From: Acidobacteriota bacterium
GTDB taxonomy: Bacteria > Acidobacteriota > Thermoanaerobaculia > Multivoradales > J023
NCBI GenBank assembly: GCA_029263315.1
Contig: JAJCXR010000063.1
Span: 1-64,000 of the forward strand
DNA: 64,000 nucleotides
Direction of reading: 5' to 3'
This document shows, piece by piece, positions 26,601 through 33,918 of this stretch. A model generated the notes under the pieces. It was not told the origin of the DNA. It did not search any database and saw only the letters and a program-made list of their open reading frames with translations. A program made the translations under genes and the position numbers. How positions within the stretch are numbered: position 1 is the stretch's first letter; every line of letters begins with the position of its first letter.

Positions 26601-27204
26601 CTTCAACGACGCCAACCTGGAGGCCATGGTCAAGGTCATCGACGGCCGCGACGCCAACGGCCACTTCTGGGTCTTCTATGGCGCCCTGTCCAACGTCGCC
26701 TTCGACTTGACGGTGGACGACATGGTGACCGGTGAAAGCGTCACCTATACAAATCCCCTCGGCACCTTCGCCAGCGCAGGCGATATCACCGCCTTGCCGG
26801 CCCCCGGGAACAGCACCGCCCAGGCGCTGGCCTTACCCGCCCTGGGCGAAGCCAAGATCGGCGGCGATCCCTTTCTGCTGTCGCTGGGGCACGACGGGCG
26901 TTTCGAAGCCCGCGTCGAATGGACGGATTTCCAAGGGAACCAGGGGCTCGGCACCGCGGTCCACTTGACCGCGGACAGCGGTACCTTTTGGTTCTTCGGC
27001 TCGGACAATATGGAGCTGATGGTCAAGGTCATCGACGGCCGCGATTTCAACGGCAAGTACTGGGTCTTCTACGGCGCCCTATCCAACGTCGCGTTTCGTT
27101 TGACGGTGGAGGATACGCTGACCGGCAACGTCAAGGTCTACGACAATGCCATCGGCACCTTTGCCAGCCGGGGCGATATCGATGCGCTGCCGGGGGATGG
27201 TTAG
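23665..27204 (+). CDS. large secreted ELWxxDGT repeat protein with duplicated C-terminal domain
   Basis: 1179 residues. Signal peptide LLISLLATLALSAGAVGAQ. Residues ~50-920 carry about 15 repeats of the form (E/L)-x-L/V-W-x-S-D-G-T-x-x-G-T, spaced ~45-60 residues, a beta-propeller-like family of secreted proteins. The last ~230 residues are two copies of a domain (MQWTDFAAQQGAGQ and VEWTDFQGNQGLGT, each followed by WFF and VKVIDGRD-x-NG and WVFYGALSNV). I associate that domain with Acidobacteriota extracellular proteins. Role unknown. Confidence 0.88.
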   Translation: MRLRVRHCPLLISLLATLALSAGAVGAQVPYPVIDLDTSPPQEQGSNPRQMLQIGDLTFFIATTPGTGEEVWVSDGTPAGSRLLTDIRAGELGSQPRILGRFGDLMFFAGRGSDGSGGASTWQLWRSDGSAAGTFLLRDLESSAIFNTRSHAIGDQGLFLFLPGDANGDLWISDGSAAGTRRLSSAFPSGDAKVVSRGVDTAILDRQGDFWLTDGTVSGTRKALDLEPLLSVDNSLSVLGPRYLFAGTDTSGVAQVWSHNCVSGTMLASLDRFTDSNTPMVARQDRAYFQIQSSLPNISEIWRTDGTSGATEHVVTVGLGQPLSSFDLDDLVEIDNLIISQGKASGDNTSRLVAVNVFNGQTTLLTPSATTSGPLFEVDGQVLFEGNDPQDLSRLWVSDGTVPGTRPIFDPCLEGEDCFPSLFAMTPGLEGIVFAAGTADLGIDLWTSDGSVTGTRAITNFNDPDPFPAHFTPQPWLTATDSMVVFAAADQGLGEELWASHGSVGSTSLMANLALDAPASSMRHLATFSDQVLFTACDGQQTGLWSSDGTADSALLLASLADTQCATDTGPLVMAEGRIYFTVGIKELWTSDGTVAGTRRVYRLPGSCSFGETMVTLGERLLFVVFAPGTDQVWLSDGTPDGTGPFSPFDAYPVQGGNTGYRMVSLPGRAHVFIEALGDSGEHANWLSTDGTVAGTELLQRVDSYPHNEPLQAARLGDTDYVALGTTLTTLWRTDGTAAGTVEALGFQGFSSRPRDVTAFGDRLFFVARLSTTEDALWSSDADGQNVVALASFPRDEGLFGDFASLEMLPQGENLYFVVDDGVHGRELWRTDGSVGGTELVRDIFPGTLSSLPRHLTAFGDHLYFSANGGSGDELWRSDGTALGTVQVADISIGPLSSAPQQLKPTSNRLFFTAVTPEAGRELWAQDIVVGGTLCQASATTLCLASDRIRVTMQWTDFAAQQGAGQAVSLGDETGAFWFFNDANLEAMVKVIDGRDANGHFWVFYGALSNVAFDLTVDDMVTGESVTYTNPLGTFASAGDITALPAPGNSTAQALALPALGEAKIGGDPFLLSLGHDGRFEARVEWTDFQGNQGLGTAVHLTADSGTFWFFGSDNMELMVKVIDGRDFNGKYWVFYGALSNVAFRLTVEDTLTGNVKVYDNAIGTFASRGDIDALPGDG

Positions 27205-27250
27205 GTGGTACCGAGAAGCAACGAACCATTCAGAGGTTTGTCCTCCGCCC

Positions 27251-27315
27251 TCTGACCCCGCCAGGGGTACTCAATAAAAGCCCAGGGTCAGGAGCGCAGC
27301 GACGCCACCCTGGGA
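27251..27315. repeat. dispersed intergenic repeat, core element copy C (diverged)
   Basis: TCTGACCCCGCCAGGGGTAC and the CCCAGGGTCAGGAGCG block followed by CAGCGACGCCACCCTGGGA align with copies A and B, with several changes in the middle. The outer ends are best preserved. Confidence 0.6.
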
Positions 27316-27351
27316 TGGAGGGGCGTCCCTGGCCCGTGTCGTCTCGGCCTC

Positions 27352-27405
27352 GCCGGGGGCACCTTGCCGGGGGCACCTTGCCGGGGGCACCTCGCCGGGG
27401 GCGCC
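27352..27405. repeat. 14-bp tandem array, about 4 units
   Basis: Units of GCCGGGGGCACCTT begin at 27352, 27366, 27380 and 27394 (last one partial). Like the 17-bp array near 128, it sits just past a core repeat. Confidence 0.75.
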
Positions 27406-27508
27406 CCGCCCCACCCGGAGCACCCTCCTGACCGCAGACGCTCAGGTCGGGCGGTCCGGGCTCACCACGCCCTCCGGCGAGATTTTCTCCCTTCGTCTCG
27501 CTTCCCCT

Positions 27509-28126
27509 TCAGCCCTTGGACAACTCGTCCAGAACATCCTGGATTTGACGGTTGTGGCGCAGGTTGTGAGCGCCGCAGAGGGCAAACCACTGCTGGACGT
27601 TCATCGTGCCCGGGGGGCCTTCGATGGTGTATTTCTTGACCGGGGCCTCGGTGCTGCGCACCAGGTCGAGCATCTTGGCACGGGCCGTGGCGTAGCGGGA
27701 CAGGGCCTCCTCTCGGCTCATCTCGCCGCCGGGGGAAAGATTCTCAGGCGCCTCGAACTTCTGTGTGCGATCTTGCACCAAGCCGACGACACCCTCGACA
27801 CCGTTGGCGGCCACCGCCTGCCACTCCGGGTCTTTGTCCCCGGCCATGGCACCGGTCAGCATGCCGTAGAAGGCTTCCTCAGCCAACAGCAAATGCTCGA
27901 CCACCTCGCCGACCGACCAACGCTCGGCATCGGTACGATGGTTCCAATGCTCGGCATCGGCCTGGGCGGCGAGGCTCTCCAGCTCGCTGCGGGAGTCTTC
28001 CAACATGTCGATCAAATAGGTCCGTTCGTCGTCGCTGAGGTGTCCGTCACCGGCCATGGCGGGAAGGGCCCAGCTCGCCGTCAAGACGACGAGCAAGAGC
28101 ACGAGGATCTTGGTCTTTTGTAGCAT
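27509..28126 (-). CDS. exported DinB-like four-helix protein
   Basis: 205 residues. The signal peptide KTKILVLLLVVLTASWALPAMA is followed by a DinB_2-like bundle: LSDDERTYLIDMLEDSRSEL, NHRTDAERWSVGEVVEHLLLAEEAF and a C-terminal WFALCGAHNLRHNRQIQDVL. The three metal-ligand histidines of the family are represented by H in EHL and HNLRHN. Most DinB-like proteins are cytoplasmic thiol or metal-linked enzymes, so an exported one is less common. GGAG precedes the ATG at 28126. Confidence 0.82.
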   Translation of the reverse strand: MLQKTKILVLLLVVLTASWALPAMAGDGHLSDDERTYLIDMLEDSRSELESLAAQADAEHWNHRTDAERWSVGEVVEHLLLAEEAFYGMLTGAMAGDKDPEWQAVAANGVEGVVGLVQDRTQKFEAPENLSPGGEMSREEALSRYATARAKMLDLVRSTEAPVKKYTIEGPPGTMNVQQWFALCGAHNLRHNRQIQDVLDELSKG

Positions 28127-28294
28127 TTTCTTTTCTCCTGTTTGGGTGGCGGTCCGCCCCGCTGGACGGGCCGGGAACTGACGACATCGCGGTCCCAATG
28201 TTGTGGGGATGCCATAGGGACGATCGAGGTGAGCGATTCTCGACCCCAATCTCCGCCATTTCGAAATCTCTATGCGGTTTCTAAGCTGCGCGCA

Positions 28295-28324
28295 ATCATA
28301 GCAGCGTAACTAAGGCGTAATCAA
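28295..28324 (-). promoter_or_regulatory. sigma70-like promoter for the DinB-like gene
   Basis: Minus-strand TTGATT (28319-28324), an 18-bp spacer, TATGAT (28295-28300). Lies ~170 bp upstream of the start codon, giving a long untranslated leader. Confidence 0.5.
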
Positions 28325-28359
28325 GTTGCGGGCTCAAGCCAGGAGAACCAACCCCCCGA

Positions 28360-30054
28360 TTAGACAAAAAGCCGTTTTTTCTTGCTCTTCTGGTGGGCTT
28401 GCATGGCCTTGAGGGCTTCGATAGGACGTCGATCGGGCATCATCATCTTGATGGCCAAACGCAGCTTGCTCTCCGCCGCTTCGTATTTTCCGAGATCGGC
28501 CAGAATCTGCCCCCCATAGAAGATCGCCGTGCCACACTTGGCATCGAGGCGGATGGCCTCTTCCAAGGACTCCAAGGAGGCTTGAGCTTCGAGATCTGGA
28601 TTGCCCATGTACTTGCTGTAAGCCAGCTCGCTGCGGTAAAGACTATTCTGCGGATCGCAATCAACGGCAAATTGCAGCTGTTGCGCCGCCTCCCGGTAGC
28701 GCTGAATTTTCAACAACGCCTTGCCCTTGCGATATTGCACCGCCGGATCCAAGAGCTCCGACTTGATCAGGAAACGATCCCGAGCCGGAGCCCTCGGCCC
28801 TTCCTGGCGCAGCGTCTGGCGGCGCTGAATCAAGGCATTGCGGCGTTCGGTGTCGCACAGCTCACCAAAGGCCCGGCCCCCGGCCAGGAAAAGATCCTCG
28901 GCTTTTTCGACCAAGCCCGAAAGGCCCGGGACATCGTACTTCCACGGTGCAAAGCGCCTTGAGAAGGTCAAATATCCGCGTTCGATGTGCTCCGGGCTCG
29001 CCGTCTCCTCGAGCTCGAGCAAGGCGAAGGCATCCTGCTTGCGATAGCGCAGATACGCTTCCATCAGCTGGTTGTGCTGACGTTCCCGAGTTGTTGCGTC
29101 GACCGCGGAGGACGCACCCGCGGGTTTGGCCGCCATTTGCGCGCTGGCTGAGGGCGCCACCGGTGAGACGGATGCCGGCGCACCGTTGGCGGAAGGGTTG
29201 GGCTCGGCGGAGCCCTGCGGAGGTGCCTGGAGCGGTGCCTGGGGAGGACCCGCGGCCTCCGTCTTGCCGACCTCCGGGGGGGTGGCCCCCGCCGCTCGAT
29301 CGCAGGCCGCCAGGCGCTCTTCGTCGATGACAATGCCGATCACCGCCATCGAGTACAGCAGACGCATGATGCGCTCGAAGGGTACGGTCGTCTCCGCCGC
29401 CAACTCATCGATGCGCTTGCCTTGACGCAGGAGATCCAGCAAATGGCGCTGCTCATTGCTCAAGTGAAGATCCTCGGCGGCAAAATCCGGCGACGGATGC
29501 AGCACCAATCGTTTGCCCACCAGGGGGCCAACCGCGCCATTGACCTCGTCGGCCAAGGCGAATTTGACGATACCGGTGACCACCAACTGCGGCGCATTGA
29601 CCTTCAAGGGGGAGTCGACCGCCGGCACATCACTGTGCAAATGAAACTCGCCGCTACGCCAAGAGAAGACATCGAGCAACTTCTTGGCGAGATTCTGCTG
29701 CAACACCTTGAACAGCTCGCCGGCGGTGATCTTGCCCTCTTGGGTGAGCAGCTCGCCGAATGCGATGCCCTCGGCCACACTGCGGTTGAAGTAGCTCTGG
29801 CTTTCCTCCTCCTCGAGCCAACCCTTGGCGGCCATGAAGCGGCTCAAGGTCTCGTGCAGCAGATTCGAACGACAATCCACCGGATTGCCCCGCTCGATGA
29901 TGATCGTCTTTTTCAAGGGCGGCCGCTCGATCTCCAGAACCACCGTTTGCCGATGCACCGCCAAGGCGTGGAGGAGAATGCCGAAGGGGATCTCGGCCAA
30001 GTTGCCGCGGCGCATCTGGGCGATGGACTTGAGCTGCTCTGGGATGGGAATCAC
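28360..30054 (-). CDS. PATAN (DUF4388)-like domain, J-like helical segment and TPRs
   Basis: 564 residues from GTG at 30054 (GAGG upstream). Residues ~1-110 resemble a PATAN/DUF4388 domain (GNLAEIPFGILLHALAVHRQTVVLEIE, FGELLTQEGKITAGELFKVLQQNLAKKLLDVF). A Pro/Ala-rich linker (~255-320) leads to a J-domain-like helical pair (FALLELEETASPEHIERGYLTFSRRF), and the C-terminal ~170 residues are TPR-like. Such proteins act as scaffolds in Myxococcus/Geobacter-type signalling and gliding or pilus systems. The HPD motif of true J proteins is missing. Ends in a Lys-rich tail. Confidence 0.7.
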   Translation of the reverse strand: MIPIPEQLKSIAQMRRGNLAEIPFGILLHALAVHRQTVVLEIERPPLKKTIIIERGNPVDCRSNLLHETLSRFMAAKGWLEEEESQSYFNRSVAEGIAFGELLTQEGKITAGELFKVLQQNLAKKLLDVFSWRSGEFHLHSDVPAVDSPLKVNAPQLVVTGIVKFALADEVNGAVGPLVGKRLVLHPSPDFAAEDLHLSNEQRHLLDLLRQGKRIDELAAETTVPFERIMRLLYSMAVIGIVIDEERLAACDRAAGATPPEVGKTEAAGPPQAPLQAPPQGSAEPNPSANGAPASVSPVAPSASAQMAAKPAGASSAVDATTRERQHNQLMEAYLRYRKQDAFALLELEETASPEHIERGYLTFSRRFAPWKYDVPGLSGLVEKAEDLFLAGGRAFGELCDTERRNALIQRRQTLRQEGPRAPARDRFLIKSELLDPAVQYRKGKALLKIQRYREAAQQLQFAVDCDPQNSLYRSELAYSKYMGNPDLEAQASLESLEEAIRLDAKCGTAIFYGGQILADLGKYEAAESKLRLAIKMMMPDRRPIEALKAMQAHQKSKKKRLFV

Positions 30055-30238
30055 AATCGACCTCGGGCCTGCAAATAATGATAGAATATAGGATAACAGA
30101 ACAATCGGCGGGTTCCCATCACAATCCGAATCGAGCCCCTCCAAAGCGATTCGGTGCCCCGATGTCTTACGGTTATCACCCCGGCTCCGCCACCAACCAT
30201 CGACGCCTTTCGGCGTCAAGGAGGTTGACCCCACACCC

Positions 30239-30952
30239 ATGTCCCAAAGCTCCTCGTTGCAACAACGACATGTCGTCGTCACCGGTGGCACCGGTGCCCT
30301 CGGCCGAGGCGTCGTCGGTGCCTTGCTCGAGCGCGGCGCCCTTTGCCACGTGCCATCCTTCGCCGCCCACGAGCTTCAAGACTTCCCTTGGCGGGACGAT
30401 GAACGGGTCCGGATCTACGAAGGTTATGACCTCGGCCTGGAAGAGGATGTCGAGCGGCTATACGACGCGTTGCCCGATCTCTGGGCCTCGATTCACTGTG
30501 CCGGCGGCTTCGCCATGGCCCCCTTCGCCGACACCCGCCTCGACGATCTCGAGAACCTCTGGCGCATGAACACCGTCAGCTGCTTCCTCTGCTGCCGCCA
30601 AGCCCTTCGCAAGCTGCGGCAGCTTGGCCAGGGGGGACGCCTGGTCAACGTTTCCGCCCGCCCTGGGCTGGAGCCGAGGCAGGGGGCCAACATGGTGGCC
30701 TACACCATGAGCAAGGCCGCCGTCGCCGCCCTCAGCCAAGCCCTCGGTGAAGAGGTGGCGTCGGAGGGCATCCTGGTCAACGCGGTGGCTCCGTCGACCA
30801 TCGACTCGCCGGCCAACCGCCAGGCCATGCCCGAGGCGGACCACGACAGCTGGCCGACGCCCCGAGAGATCGCCGAAAGCATCGTCTTCTTGGCTTCGCC
30901 AGAGAATCAAACCAGCCGTAGCGCCCTACTGCCCGTCTACGGTAAAGCTTGA
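30239..30952 (+). CDS. short-chain dehydrogenase/reductase
   Basis: 237 residues. Rossmann motif VVTGGTGALGRGVVGALLERG, catalytic Ser in NVSARPG and the Tyr-x3-Lys pair in AYTMSKAAVAALSQ. Active-site composition is intact. C-terminus NQTSRSALLPVYG. AAGGAGG lies about 15 bp upstream of the ATG. Substrate unknown. The last base of its stop region overlaps a possible TTG start of the following gene. Confidence 0.9.
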   Translation: MSQSSSLQQRHVVVTGGTGALGRGVVGALLERGALCHVPSFAAHELQDFPWRDDERVRIYEGYDLGLEEDVERLYDALPDLWASIHCAGGFAMAPFADTRLDDLENLWRMNTVSCFLCCRQALRKLRQLGQGGRLVNVSARPGLEPRQGANMVAYTMSKAAVAALSQALGEEVASEGILVNAVAPSTIDSPANRQAMPEADHDSWPTPREIAESIVFLASPENQTSRSALLPVYGKA

Positions 30953-30966
30953 GAGCACCCCAGAGC

Positions 30967-31665
30967 ATGCCATCGGTCGAGCCATCGCCAAACCAGCGTC
31001 TGTTGTTGAGGGGACCGAGACTCGTCGACGACGAGCTCGACGACGCCTTCGAGCGCCTGATGGCAACGATGCCGGAAGGCGGCGGCCGGGCTCTGCACGT
31101 GGTCATCCCCGGTGACACCTTGGGTGACGATGTCGATCGGCTAGCCGATTGGATGGCCGGCCTGGTGGCCGAGCTCAAAGATGTCGACGACCTACTGGAT
31201 GGCTTGGGCGAGCGACATGGTGGCGACCCTGAGACCCGCCGGATGGACGATGCCATCGCCTTCGTCTCCTCCGCCGAGCTGGCGGATCCGAGGGTTCTGG
31301 CCCGCGCCGTCGCTCCCCTGCAAGACTCTCCCGACCTGCTCCACCTGCAATTCGCCAAAGTGCGCCGCGGACTCGACCGGCTCGATATCTACCGGTTGAG
31401 CCGCATCCCCAGCCATCAGTTGATGATCCTGCTACAGCAAGAAGAGAACCTCGAAACGCTGCAGAGCTTGGAAGAATTCCTACAGTCCCTGAGCCGGGCG
31501 GCCGATGCATTCGAGGAGCTGGCGCTTCCCAGCCCCCACATCCGCGACTATTTAAGCCACCTCTGCACCATGCCAGACTGGCAAGAAATGGGGCACCTGG
31601 TGCGAGTCCTGGAAACCGCCGTACGGGGAGCCGTCGGGGAGCCGACCCGCCTCACAGCACCCTAA
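30967..31665 (+). CDS. hypothetical all-helical protein
   Basis: 232 residues from ATG 30967 (a TTG at 30949 overlapping the SDR stop is an alternative). No domain recognised. The sequence is rich in Leu, Glu, Asp and Arg, predicted as amphipathic helices (for example ELDDAFERLMATMPE, SRIPSHQLMILLQQEENLETLQSLEEFLQSLSRAADAFEELAL). No signal peptide or transmembrane segment. It follows the SDR gene closely and may share its transcript. Confidence 0.65.
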   Translation: MPSVEPSPNQRLLLRGPRLVDDELDDAFERLMATMPEGGGRALHVVIPGDTLGDDVDRLADWMAGLVAELKDVDDLLDGLGERHGGDPETRRMDDAIAFVSSAELADPRVLARAVAPLQDSPDLLHLQFAKVRRGLDRLDIYRLSRIPSHQLMILLQQEENLETLQSLEEFLQSLSRAADAFEELALPSPHIRDYLSHLCTMPDWQEMGHLVRVLETAVRGAVGEPTRLTAP

Positions 31666-31725
31666 ACCGCCAAAGCCGACGGCCCGTGGGTCGTCCCACC
31701 GGGGGCGCTCCCTGCGTCTGAAGCG

Positions 31726-31754
31726 TTGTCTTGCCGCCCAACGTGGCCTATGAT
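31726..31754 (+). promoter_or_regulatory. sigma70-like promoter for the TPR lipoprotein gene
   Basis: TTGTCT (31726-31731), 17-bp spacer, TATGAT (31749-31754). The start would be ~25 bp upstream of the GAGGAG ribosome site of the TPR lipoprotein gene. Confidence 0.6.
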
Positions 31755-31786
31755 CGAAGCTCAATCAGCGATGAGGAGCCGAGTCG

Positions 31787-33097
31787 ATGCTAAGGAAACG
31801 AAGTTTTCTCGCCTTGCTACTGACGTTTGCGGTCAGCACCTTCGGCCTACAGGGTTGTCGATCCGCCGACACCGTCAAAGCCCGTTTCGTCGGCGCCCAC
31901 CCACGTCCGGCCCCGGGGAGCACCCCTCAGGCCGCGGTTCCCCCGGCCACCCCACCGCCGGTGGTGGCCGCGCAACAGCCCCCCGTCGCTGAGCCATCGA
32001 CACCGCCTGCGGCCGTCGAATCGCCGCCACCGGCGCCGGCCCCGCAACCCGCACCGGCCCCGCAACCGGAGCCTGAGAGGGCACCCGAGGTGGCGGAGGT
32101 CGCTGCCGAAGCGCCGCAGCCGGACCCAGCGCCAACGGCCACTCCAGCCGCGCAACCGGACCCAGTCCCAGCTGCGGCCCCAACAGTGGTCCCAGCTGCA
32201 AAAGCCGTCGAGGCTCCCCAGCCGAAACCGGTCCCTGAGGTCGCCGAAGCGCCTGAACCCAAACCCGCTCCCAAGGTCGTAGAAGCACCCCAGCCAAAGC
32301 CCGCGCCTCCGGCCGCACCGCCGGTGAAGGCGCCGACCACGCCAGTGCCGCCACCACCGGCCAAACCTGCGGCGACGCCCAAGACCGTCGAGGCTCCACA
32401 GCCGGCGCCGCCGGCAATACCACCCCCTGCGGTGCAGCCAGCGCCGAAACCTGAGCCGGCGCCGGCTCCTAAAGCCGTCGAGACCCCACCTCCGGCGGCA
32501 CCACCGGCAACACCTCCGGCGGCGGCGCCGGTAACCCCTCCGGCTGCACCGGCGGTCAAGCCGCAGCCGAAGCCGCCGGTGCAGCCGGAGCCAGCCCCCA
32601 TACCGACGGATCCAGAAGCGCGGCGCCAGCAGGCGGCCCAGCTGTTGCACGAAGCCGGCTTGCATCGCCGAACCGGCGATTTAGAAGCCGCCGTGGCGGC
32701 CTTCTCCCGCGTCCTCGAGCTCGACGCCAATTCGTTTTCCGCATACAACAATCGAGGGCTCACCTTCCTGGAGCTCGGCGCTTACGCCGACGCCATCAGC
32801 GACTTCACCGCAGCCATTCGGCTGCGCCCGGATCGCGCCTTCGTCTACACCAATCGAGCCGGGGTCTACCAGAAGAGTGGTGAGGTGGAGAGCGCCATCG
32901 TCGACTACACCTCGGCGCTGGAAATCGATCCCGAGTCCGCCAGCGCCTACTTCTTGCGGGGCAATTGTTTTTACCAGGCGGGTCTCTACCAAAAAGCCAT
33001 CGACGACTACGACCGTGCCTTGAAGCTCAACAAAAAGTTCAAAGACGCCATCAACAATAAGCGCCTGGCGCAAGAAAAGCTCTCCGGCAAGAGCTGA
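31787..33097 (+). CDS. Pro/Ala-rich TPR lipoprotein
   Basis: 436 residues. Signal peptide with lipobox LQGC (LLLTFAVSTFGLQGCRSAD), so lipid-anchored. Residues ~35-270 are a low-complexity Pro-Ala-Glu-Lys-Val linker likely to span peptidoglycan. Residues ~285-430 form TPRs (AYNNRGLTFLELGAYADAISDFTAAIRL and similar). Likely role is a scaffold at an envelope complex. GAGGAG precedes the ATG. The Pro/Ala linker makes long antisense frames on the minus strand, which are not genes. Confidence 0.87.
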   Translation: MLRKRSFLALLLTFAVSTFGLQGCRSADTVKARFVGAHPRPAPGSTPQAAVPPATPPPVVAAQQPPVAEPSTPPAAVESPPPAPAPQPAPAPQPEPERAPEVAEVAAEAPQPDPAPTATPAAQPDPVPAAAPTVVPAAKAVEAPQPKPVPEVAEAPEPKPAPKVVEAPQPKPAPPAAPPVKAPTTPVPPPPAKPAATPKTVEAPQPAPPAIPPPAVQPAPKPEPAPAPKAVETPPPAAPPATPPAAAPVTPPAAPAVKPQPKPPVQPEPAPIPTDPEARRQQAAQLLHEAGLHRRTGDLEAAVAAFSRVLELDANSFSAYNNRGLTFLELGAYADAISDFTAAIRLRPDRAFVYTNRAGVYQKSGEVESAIVDYTSALEIDPESASAYFLRGNCFYQAGLYQKAIDDYDRALKLNKKFKDAINNKRLAQEKLSGKS

Positions 33098-33127
33098 GAT
33101 GCTGGCCACTAGACCCCGTCCCTGACC

Positions 33128-33601
33128 ATGCCGCCGAAACCATCAGCGCCGCACATCTTGATCGATATCGAGGTGCGCTATGCCGAGACCGACCAAATGG
33201 GCCACGTGCACCATGGGGTGCACGTGGTGTGGTTCGAGCTGGCCCGAACGCGGCTCTGCGGCACCTCGGGTTTTTCATATAAAGAGATCGAGGAGATGGG
33301 CTATTTCCTGCTGGTGACCGGGGTCGAAACCCGCTACCTGCGTCCCATCCTCTACGGCAGCAACGTCGAGGTGGAATGCTGGCTGGAACGCATGGCGAGC
33401 CGTCAACTTCGATTTGGCTATGCCGTGCATCAGGCGGGCCAAAAGATGGCCAGCGGCGCCACCGAGCACATTTGGTTCGATCGCGCTAAACAACGGCCCT
33501 GCCGTTTGCCCGAGACCCTGAGCTCAGCTTTTGAGCGCCTAGTCAACGGCTGTGGTCCAGACAGCACGCCACATTGCAAGCCAGCGGTGCTAACATCGTA
33601 G
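33128..33601 (+). CDS. acyl-CoA thioesterase, hotdog fold (YbgC-like)
   Basis: 157 residues. The 4HBT signature YAETDQMGHVHHGVHVVWFELARTRL includes the Asp of the active site (D in AETDQMGH). MGYFLLVTGVETRYLRPILYGSNVEVECWLER follows the usual hotdog order. Cleaves thioesters in the cytoplasm. A perfect 8-bp hairpin (GTAGGGGC/GCCCCTAC, 33598-33617) overlaps its stop codon. Confidence 0.88.
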   Translation: MPPKPSAPHILIDIEVRYAETDQMGHVHHGVHVVWFELARTRLCGTSGFSYKEIEEMGYFLLVTGVETRYLRPILYGSNVEVECWLERMASRQLRFGYAVHQAGQKMASGATEHIWFDRAKQRPCRLPETLSSAFERLVNGCGPDSTPHCKPAVLTS

Positions 33602-33617
33602 GGGCAGATGCCCCTAC
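33598..33617. repeat. perfect hairpin after the thioesterase gene
   Basis: GTAGGGGC-agat-GCCCCTAC, 8-bp stem, 4-base loop. No T-tract follows, so it is not a typical terminator; it may attenuate or separate the thioesterase from the Pup-like gene. Confidence 0.5.
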
Positions 33618-33705
33618 CCGTGCGACACCGATACCCGTAGGGCGATCCCGGCGGCGCCTGCCGTTCACAATCGTCCCCGTATGCCCGCTACCCAAGGAGC
33701 TTGCC

Positions 33706-33876
33706 ATGGCCACATCCACTGCTGCCTCGAGATCAAAGATCAGCCCTAGCGCCCCGGCGCCCGAGCGCCTGCCCAAGGAAGTGCTCGACGAAACCCTGAG
33801 CGAAATTCGCCTCGACGCCCGCCAGCGCGCCGCCACCTACGGTAAGGATTCGATTGTCCCCGAGGGTGGCGAGTAA
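33706..33876 (+). CDS. Pup/UBact-like small modifier protein
   Basis: 56 residues, starting MATSTAASRS and ending SIVPEGGE. Features of prokaryotic ubiquitin-like proteins: very short, disordered Ser/Ala/Pro N-terminus, one amphipathic helix (~23-45, PKEVLDETLSEIRLDARQRA), and a C-terminal Gly-Gly-Glu. In Pup the C-terminal Glu side chain is linked to substrate lysine. A terminal Glu means no deamidation step is needed. AAGGAG lies 7 bases upstream of this ATG (33692-33698 region). The next gene encodes a PafA/Dop homologue 42 bp away, the key support. No proteasome subunit is visible in the window. Confidence 0.75.
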   Translation: MATSTAASRSKISPSAPAPERLPKEVLDETLSEIRLDARQRAATYGKDSIVPEGGE

Positions 33877-33918
33877 GGGCAGTCGCGTCCTCGGTCGCTG
33901 CCGCCATCTTCCGACATC

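Larger units (their letters stand above)
27205..27508. other. intergenic region with diverged repeats
   Basis: Between the convergent ends of the ELWxxDGT and DinB-like genes. It contains core copy C, a 14-bp tandem array and a partial tail element near 27430-27480. Nothing else is seen; the open frames here run through the repeats. Confidence 0.6.

Noticed and set aside
28360..30054. Calling the PATAN/TPR protein a DnaJ
   Set aside because: The helices resemble a J domain but the HPD tripeptide needed to stimulate Hsp70 is not present.
31847..32763. Arg-rich and Gly-rich minus-strand frames opposite the TPR lipoprotein
   Set aside because: Mirror of the Pro/Ala repeat linker; very low complexity and no start context.
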